DNA from: Verrucomicrobiota bacterium
Lineage (GTDB): Bacteria > Verrucomicrobiota > Verrucomicrobiia > Limisphaerales > UBA11358
NCBI GenBank assembly: GCA_021324235.1
Contig: JAJPJM010000043.1
Coordinates: forward strand, 1 to 37,084
Direction: 5' to 3'
Length of the DNA: 37,084 bases
Below are positions 31,827 through 37,084 of this stretch, in pieces. The translations under genes were made by a program, and so were the position numbers. The notes beneath the pieces were generated by a model. The model was not told the origin of the DNA. It saw only the letters and a list, made by a program, of their open reading frames with translations, and ran no database searches. Positions within the stretch are counted from its first letter, which is position 1, and the number at the start of each line of letters is the position of its first letter.

Positions 31827-33689
31827 TCAGTGTCCTTCCGGGCCGGTGGTCAACTTCAGGCCCCAGTCGTCGTTGGATGGAAAATCCGGCAGCACCACCC
31901 AACCCCACACGTTCGCCTTTAACCGGCCGTCGCCCGCCTTCGACCACCGGCCGGTGCGCGGATCAAACCATTCCGCCTCATAGGTTGTGTTGGGCAAGGC
32001 TCCGCGAATCATGCTCCGGTCCGGACAATCCTTTTCAAAGTAGGCAAGGAAGAAAGTCTGGTCGGGCGTCCGGGCACAATACGCCCAACCGGTGAAACCC
32101 TTGGTGAGATGCGTTTCGCTTGGCGAAACCAGGTTCGCGTCGGGAACCAAATCCTGGTACCGGCGGCCCTCGCACAACGCGAATGTTTTCAGATACTGCA
32201 TCAGGTTGGCGGAGTTCCATTGAAAAGCCTGCCACATGAAGGGGTCGGAACCCGGCTCGATGTCCGCGCCCCAAATGCCTTCCGCACCATAAATATGACC
32301 GGCAAAGCCGCCGGAGAGAAAGCTGCCGTACATGCCCGAACGCACGTCGCGGTCGTCGTCCTCCGTCCCGCCCGGCGCTCCGTATCGATAAGGCGTGTAG
32401 CGTTTGTCGGCCATGCCGGAATAGTACGGCTCGCCGTTCAAGGCGGGCCGCGCCGGTTGGGCGTCGTAAATCTGGGTGAGATACCAGTAGGCGTCATGTT
32501 CCCGCAGGTTGCCGATTTGATGGAATGTCAGCCATTGGTTCTCTGCCGGTCCGCCAAAATCCAAAAGGCTGGACACCGATGAATTGCAGGAAACGAGGGT
32601 CCCGAACGGCGGACGACCATACTTCTGAATGACCAGATTGGCGGCTTCATTGAGCTGGCGCGGGGTGGCGGTCATTTGCGGATAGTCGTAATGTACCGGG
32701 CTGAGCAGACAGTTGTTGGCCTGGTAGCGGCTCCACACATATTCGATGTAACGCGAGTACGATTCCGGCCAGTCGTAGTATCTGGCCCAGCACGAGGTCA
32801 TGTCCCGGCGCGCAACTTCAATGATGGGAATGAATCCCTGCGCGTTCAGGTAATCCATCTTCCGGTCCAGGTATTTGAAATAATCCGGGTTGATGCGGTC
32901 CACATCCGGATAAATTTGTTCATAACCCGGAACCTTGCCGGGGAACAGGAAGGCCCGGCCACCTTCGTTCGTCATCTCCTTGGCACGCCACTGATCACGC
33001 GGCACGTGACTGGCAATATCGCCCTGGTTCACCCAGGTCGACCGCACACCGAGGTTGGCATTCGTGTCCAGCCAGATTTCCCACGGTTTCCCGTCGTCCG
33101 CCCAGTTGGGAAACGCGGCCAGGATGAGCACGCTGTTGAAGCCCTGGCTTTTCCGCAAACGCACAAAGTCCTTGAAGCCGGCTTCCGGGCCGATGGGGCG
33201 TTCCCGGTCGTCGTCGTACCACTTGAAGCGGTGGGTTGAGGCTGCATACCAGGTGTCGCCCAGGAGAATGAATGGCGTGCCGTCGGCATAATCAAAGGCA
33301 TGACCGTTGGCAGACGGCTCGATCAGCCCGCGGCGCGTGGGCACGGCCGCTTTCTCTGCCTCGGTCCAGGCGACCGCGGCGAAACTGCCGTGCTGGTTGT
33401 TCAGGCCGGCGTCTTTTTGATTCGACCCGCTCTGCCACGTCCATTCGCCCGGTTGGGTGGCCAGGACCCGCACCCGAAAAACGTCGTCGCCGTCCCAAAA
33501 CCCGTAGCAGCGTTTGTCAAAGCCCGGTCCTTTCAAATCCACCCAGACCTCGACGTTGGTATAAGGATTGGCGTAATGATTCTGTGCGTGAAAGGTCAAC
33601 TCCACTTTGTCCCAGACGTGCACTTCAGCTCCAGCCACGCTGAAATGGAGCAGACCGGTCAGCAGCAGGACAGAGGGCAGGGATCTCAT
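31827..33689 (-). CDS. Secreted DUF5060/DUF4038 glycoside hydrolase-like protein
   Basis: 620 residues from the ATG at 33689, which gives the signal peptide MRSLPSVLLLTGLLHFSVAGA. Domains in order: DUF5060 beta-sandwich (about 22-95; VWDKVELTFHAQNHYANPYTNVEVWVDLKGP, CYGFWDGDDVFRVR), a TIM-barrel of the DUF4038/apiosidase-like type (about 115-500; PFILLGDTWYAASTHRF, GFNSVLILAAFPNWADD, and the Glu of LNGEPYYSG as likely nucleophile), then a C-terminal beta domain (about 530-620; TYEAEWFDPRTGRW) like the collagen-binding domain named in Pfam. It probably cuts plant side-chain sugars in the periplasm or outside. The substrate is not evident. Confidence 0.88.
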   Translation of the reverse strand: MRSLPSVLLLTGLLHFSVAGAEVHVWDKVELTFHAQNHYANPYTNVEVWVDLKGPGFDKRCYGFWDGDDVFRVRVLATQPGEWTWQSGSNQKDAGLNNQHGSFAAVAWTEAEKAAVPTRRGLIEPSANGHAFDYADGTPFILLGDTWYAASTHRFKWYDDDRERPIGPEAGFKDFVRLRKSQGFNSVLILAAFPNWADDGKPWEIWLDTNANLGVRSTWVNQGDIASHVPRDQWRAKEMTNEGGRAFLFPGKVPGYEQIYPDVDRINPDYFKYLDRKMDYLNAQGFIPIIEVARRDMTSCWARYYDWPESYSRYIEYVWSRYQANNCLLSPVHYDYPQMTATPRQLNEAANLVIQKYGRPPFGTLVSCNSSVSSLLDFGGPAENQWLTFHQIGNLREHDAYWYLTQIYDAQPARPALNGEPYYSGMADKRYTPYRYGAPGGTEDDDRDVRSGMYGSFLSGGFAGHIYGAEGIWGADIEPGSDPFMWQAFQWNSANLMQYLKTFALCEGRRYQDLVPDANLVSPSETHLTKGFTGWAYCARTPDQTFFLAYFEKDCPDRSMIRGALPNTTYEAEWFDPRTGRWSKAGDGRLKANVWGWVVLPDFPSNDDWGLKLTTGPEGH

Positions 33690-33751
33690 GACGGGATTCT
33701 TCGGAAAAAAGGTGATAACGTCAAACGGGAAGCTTCCATGTAGCGGGTAGT

Positions 33752-33830
33752 GTCCTGATTTGGTTGTAGGGCACGACGTAAGGAGTGCTGACCCAAACGA
33801 CTCGTCACCTCGTCGCCTACAAATTAGGAC
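33752..33830. repeat. Nested palindromic element of the GTAGG family
   Basis: The outer inverted repeat GTCCTGATTT (33752-33761) / AAATTAGGAC (33821-33830) has nine of ten pairs; the inner one is TTGTAGG (33764-33770) / CCTACAA (33816-33822). It is an inverted relative of the element at 14311-14381. It lies in the gap between the divergent glycosidase and DUF11 genes, with AT-rich text after it up to 33911, including the palindrome GCAAAACTTTTGC (33863-33875). Confidence 0.8.
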
Positions 33831-33911
33831 GCTGCCTTTTAGCGCAAAAGATTGCCAAAAACGCAAAACTTTTGCATCCTGCCGGTGATATAAGCTTGGG
33901 ATTTTTTTAAT

Positions 33912-35309
33912 GTGAAGGGTTTCCCCCATTTTCTGAAGCTCGTTTTGCTGGTTACGGCGATAATGGTCGTCTCTTTGCAGACCCATGCCCAGCAATTCGG
34001 ACTGTCCGTCACTCCTTCGTCCAGTTCCATCCTGGTCAGCAATTCCGTCACTTACACCCTCAACATCACCAACGTGGGTGTGAGTCTGGGCGATGCGGTG
34101 GTCACCAACATTCTGCCCGTATCGGCCCAATTTGTGGGAGCGACACCAGGTTATGTCCAAATCAGCAGCAATGTGATCGCTTTTGACCTCGGCACATTCG
34201 GGTCGAGCAACTTTGTCCAATTGACCGTGGTTGCTGAACCGACGGCGGTTGGGTTCATCACCAATACGGTATCGGTCGCTTCCACCGACTTCGGCCTGAC
34301 CAATATCACTTCCACCAATACGGTGGTGCAGGTCACCAACCTGGTGATTCTGGCCGATCTGGGCGTGGCGATGACCGGACCAAATCAGCCGGTGATTACC
34401 AACGATTTGATGACTTACGGGGTTGCCCTTACCAACGCCGGGCCGGGTGATGCGCCTGGCGTGATACTAACCAATACCTTGCCGGCGGGCGTATTGTTGC
34501 TGGGGGTTTCTCCGGCGAGCTTTGCCTATTCACTCGCGGGCAGCAACATGATTTTCAACCTGGGCACGCTGGCGAATGGCGGTTTCGCCAGTTTGCAATT
34601 CACGGTTGAACCGACCAACGCGGGGTCCCTGCTGCTTTCCGCATCCGTTGGTTCAGCGGGGGTGCTGGACACCAACACCACCAACAATTTCGCCAGTAAC
34701 AACGTTACCGTAATCGGCTATCTTCCCGGTCTGCTCGTGGCCTTCACCAATTCCGCCCAGGCGTACAATCCGCAAAACGGGCTGGTGGAACAGTCGATTA
34801 CCGTGACGAACGCCGGCACCAATGGTGTTCCCGCCGTGCGTGTTGTCATCGCCGGTTTGACCAACCGCCTGTACAACGCCGTCGGTACGAACGGTGGCAA
34901 CCCGTTTGTGTATTACAGTGCCGCATTGAACACGAACCAGAGCGTCAATTTGCTGCTGCAATATTCCGCCAGCGCTTACTTTCCGTTCACCAACGGCCAG
35001 TTGAACGCCTTGGCCGTGCCGCTGCCCAGCTGGGCACCACCCGTGATCACCGCCACGAGCACGAACCTCAACATCAGCCGCCTCGTTCAGCTGGCCAATG
35101 GCAACATGCTGATCGAATTCCCGTCCACCTTGGGGCGGACTTATACGGTGGTTTACAGCGACAATGTTTCATTTTCCAACGCCGCGATTGCCCCGCCATC
35201 CATCGTGGCGCCGGCAAACCGCACCCAATGGATTGATTACGGCCCGCCGACGACCAGGAGCGTGCCGACCAATGCCGCGCGCTTTTATCGCGTTTACCAA
35301 AATCCCTGA
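33912..35309 (+). CDS. Secreted DUF11-repeat protein
   Basis: 465 residues from a GTG at 33912 (the overlapping ATG is followed by TGA). The signal peptide is MKGFPHFLKLVLLVTAIMVVSLQTHAQ. Two DUF11 beta-sandwich repeats follow (about 32-150 and 155-275), each with the pattern SNSVTYTLNITNVGVSLGDAVVTNILP / TNDLMTYGVALTNAGPGDAPGVILTNTLP. A third related region and a C-terminal beta domain with YTVVYSDN...ARFYRVYQNP end the protein; this last part is the common Verrucomicrobia tail also hinted at in the 21152 protein. It is probably a surface or secreted adhesive or structural protein. The next gene starts four bases after the stop. Confidence 0.88.
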   Translation: MKGFPHFLKLVLLVTAIMVVSLQTHAQQFGLSVTPSSSSILVSNSVTYTLNITNVGVSLGDAVVTNILPVSAQFVGATPGYVQISSNVIAFDLGTFGSSNFVQLTVVAEPTAVGFITNTVSVASTDFGLTNITSTNTVVQVTNLVILADLGVAMTGPNQPVITNDLMTYGVALTNAGPGDAPGVILTNTLPAGVLLLGVSPASFAYSLAGSNMIFNLGTLANGGFASLQFTVEPTNAGSLLLSASVGSAGVLDTNTTNNFASNNVTVIGYLPGLLVAFTNSAQAYNPQNGLVEQSITVTNAGTNGVPAVRVVIAGLTNRLYNAVGTNGGNPFVYYSAALNTNQSVNLLLQYSASAYFPFTNGQLNALAVPLPSWAPPVITATSTNLNISRLVQLANGNMLIEFPSTLGRTYTVVYSDNVSFSNAAIAPPSIVAPANRTQWIDYGPPTTRSVPTNAARFYRVYQNP

Positions 35310-35313
35310 TTTC

Positions 35314-36396
35314 ATGCACCACCTTGCAATCAACTTGCGCTTCCGGACCATTTTAGGATGGTGCTGGTTGGTGGCGCTGACGGGTTTTGCACCCGTGGTC
35401 CTGGCCCAGCCGGAATCGTTCGGCGGGAATCCGGATTCCTATGCCTTCCTTCGCATTCCTTCGAACACGGACGACTGGACGCGGCATTTTCACGTCGGCG
35501 TGCTGGTGGGCATGAACATCAGCGCCAATTTCAGCCGGAGCGGAACGTTCACCATCTCCGGCAACAATCCGGCCAGCGGGATTTTTGACGACGGCTATGT
35601 GCGGACGGACAATACCGGAAACGCCTTCGGCCAGACGGGTTATTGGGGCTACAATAATGCGTCACAATTGAACGGAACGGCTCTGGCGATGCATGCCGCC
35701 AACGCGTTCTCCGCCACCGGCAGTTCAAAGGAGAACGGCGGGCCGTTTCCCGGATTCGACATGGCTTATGGAGACAATCTCTGGTACTGGAAGCATGCAC
35801 GGGTCGGTTGGGAACTTGGCTTTGGCCTGCTGCCCATCAGCCTCAGCGAAAACAGCACGTTGCCGGCATCCGTCAATCAGTTGACGTACACGTTCAACAC
35901 CGGTGGCATCGTCGTGCCCGGGTCGCCGTATCAAGGCGGCTTCAACCGGGATGGTGAACCGACCATCAGCACCGCAGCAAACATATCCACCAACCAGACT
36001 GCCGGCACTGTCGGTGGCTCGCAATCGCTGGACGTGATGCTCTACACCCTGAGATTGGGGCCGACATTCTATTGGGATTTGAGCGACCATCTCAGTTTGT
36101 CCCTGGGCGTCGGTCCCGCCATAGGCATCGTGTCGGGCGATTACAAATTTGACGAAATCATAACCGCCAATGGTGTCAGCGCCCGCAATTCAGGCAGTAT
36201 TGGAGGGACCGATTTTGTCTATGGTGGTTATGTGAACGCGACGGTGCTGTGCCACGTGGTGGACAACGGCGATATTTTTGCCGGCGTGCAATTCATGCCC
36301 ATGAGCAATGCCACCATCAGCGGCGGCGGCCGCATGGGACGATTGAATCTGGGCGGACAGCTTTATTTTTCTGTCGGCGTCAACTGGCCGTTTTAA
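35314..36396 (+). CDS. Outer-membrane beta-barrel protein
   Basis: 360 residues from the ATG at 35314. A signal peptide (core TILGWCWLVALTGFAPVVLAQ) precedes a mature part with alternating hydrophobic/polar strands: HFHVGVLVGMNISANF, VGWELGFGLLPISL, DVMLYTLRLGPTFYWDLSDHLSLSLGVGPAIGIVSG, FVYGGYVNATVLCHV and, at the very end, RLNLGGQLYFSVGVNWPF. The last residue is Phe, the usual signal for outer-membrane assembly. It starts four bases after the DUF11 gene, so the two are translated together; it may be the anchor or export partner of that protein. Exact role unknown. Confidence 0.86.
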   Translation: MHHLAINLRFRTILGWCWLVALTGFAPVVLAQPESFGGNPDSYAFLRIPSNTDDWTRHFHVGVLVGMNISANFSRSGTFTISGNNPASGIFDDGYVRTDNTGNAFGQTGYWGYNNASQLNGTALAMHAANAFSATGSSKENGGPFPGFDMAYGDNLWYWKHARVGWELGFGLLPISLSENSTLPASVNQLTYTFNTGGIVVPGSPYQGGFNRDGEPTISTAANISTNQTAGTVGGSQSLDVMLYTLRLGPTFYWDLSDHLSLSLGVGPAIGIVSGDYKFDEIITANGVSARNSGSIGGTDFVYGGYVNATVLCHVVDNGDIFAGVQFMPMSNATISGGGRMGRLNLGGQLYFSVGVNWPF

Positions 36397-36417
36397 TTGG
36401 AAGGAGTGGCGACCCAA

Positions 36418-37084
36418 TTAAATATCCTCCTTGATGCAGTCGTCCGTCATAATAGCGGTACTCGCCAGAATTGCATCCTTGCGGGAGTAAAGATTCGTGA
36501 GGCAGTCATGCAGTTCTAGGATGTTCTTTTCCTCATTATCATGAGGCACAACCAAATACTGAATCACGTCTGGGGTAACTTCCAAACTGTGTTTCCTTTT
36601 GAGAATGTTGTGTAGCGTTGTCCGTCTTGGAATATCTTCATACTCCTCAAATGGCAGGAACATCGGTTCAGATCCGACGATGCTGGGGACATAGCGCCAT
36701 TCTCTTTCGTCGTAAAATCGTATTTTCCTTTTTTGAACGCGGCCGTTTCTCCAAGAGTGTCCCTCGAACAGTTTGGTATACGCTGCTAGGAACATTAGGT
36801 CTTTTAGAGCAGCCCTGTCACAGTGTTTACGCGCTCTGTTGGTCAGGCGGGCGACAGCCGGGCGCGTCTTGGCCCTGCTGTGCGTGTAGATAACCGGTGC
36901 AACGCCGTTCCGAGTCCCCCAGCTTTTTTTCAAGCCTACGCCGAAGCTACCGTATTCCTTTAGGTGCTTGCCAATCAGTGACAAGGGTAGATCGCAGAAG
37001 GAAACCATCGGTATTGCGCTCATTGGCGGACGCCGCTTGGAAACTGCCCAAATATCCTCGGGTTCGAGACTGTACTCAGGACAA
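36418..37084 (-). CDS. AbiGi-family abortive infection protein, N-terminus cut by window edge
   Basis: At least 221 residues; the frame stays open to the last base, so the real start lies beyond 37084 (an internal ATG at 37023 is not the natural start). The stretch IPMVSFCDLPLSLIGKHLKEYGSFGVGLKKSWGTRNGVAPVIYTHS is the core of the AbiGi family, linked to abortive phage infection; EREWRYVP and the VIQYLVVPHD end agree. The upstream residues (CPEYSLEPEDIWAVSK) continue the alignment. By eye this gene is richer in A and T than its neighbours, which fits acquisition by transfer. The partner AbiGii is not in view. Confidence 0.8.
   Translation of the reverse strand, partial: CPEYSLEPEDIWAVSKRRPPMSAIPMVSFCDLPLSLIGKHLKEYGSFGVGLKKSWGTRNGVAPVIYTHSRAKTRPAVARLTNRARKHCDRAALKDLMFLAAYTKLFEGHSWRNGRVQKRKIRFYDEREWRYVPSIVGSEPMFLPFEEYEDIPRRTTLHNILKRKHSLEVTPDVIQYLVVPHDNEEKNILELHDCLTNLYSRKDAILASTAIMTDDCIKEDI

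Noticed and set aside
31827-34220. Glycosidase read with a 177-residue longer N-terminus
   Set aside because: The extra part runs through a palindromic repeat and overlaps the DUF11 gene; a normal signal peptide starts at 33689.
36394-36420. Inverted repeat TAATTGG/CCAATTA over both convergent stop codons
   Set aside because: Only seven base pairs, AT-rich and without a T-run, too weak to call a terminator.

Overview
The window reads as a chromosomal segment of a Gram-negative bacterium of the phylum Verrucomicrobiota, most likely of the Pedosphaera/Limisphaera type (subdivision 3). This is inferred from gene content and sequence style only: a zinc-ribbon membrane protein, small outer-membrane lipoproteins, a DUF11 protein paired with a beta-barrel, DUF5060/DUF4038 glycosidase, GxxExxY and RAYT genes, and many short palindromic repeats. 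No rRNA, tRNA or CRISPR array was seen. No stretch longer than about 260 bases lacks a gene, and most of the gaps are filled by repeats.

Layout. 1-594: 3' end of ftsZ. 597-1909: two paralogous lipoproteins around a lipoprotein cytochrome c. 1970-6689: metG, divergent from a luxE-like/luxC-like acyl reductase pair and queD. 6847-9834: a membrane-anchored unknown, an MscS channel and a cysteine desulfurase that is translationally coupled to mutY. 11224-16543: rnhC, a zinc-ribbon membrane protein, a RluA-family synthase, then dsbD with a secreted thioredoxin-fold protein downstream. 16643-20895: a PLD-family cardiolipin synthase, a pyrimidine-dimer glycosylase, a DUF4203-like membrane protein and a UvrD/PcrA helicase. 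21152-26571: a secreted protein under a consensus sigma70 promoter, DUF2905, a GxxExxY cassette, a lone nuoA, a phosphohexomutase and a nonsense-broken RAYT transposase. 26787-33689: a minus-strand run of an unknown, an FMN reductase, MbfA, a second cardiolipin synthase, fbaB and a secreted glycosidase. 33912-36396: a DUF11 protein plus outer-membrane barrel. 36418-37084: an AbiGi-like gene cut by the window edge.

The most striking content is repeats rather than a single operon. At least six families of short palindromic or heptamer elements occur, and several lie in frame inside conserved genes: metG, uvrD, mutY, the phosphohexomutase and, with four separate kinds of insert, luxE. metG and uvrD share the same insert, read in the same frame. 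The RAYT gene, whose family is tied to REP elements, is flanked on both sides by copies of one two-hairpin REP doublet and has lost a Tyr codon to TAA. Together this suggests a genome in which REP-like elements are tolerated and partly shaped to be translatable, comparable in outcome to the Rickettsia palindromic elements.
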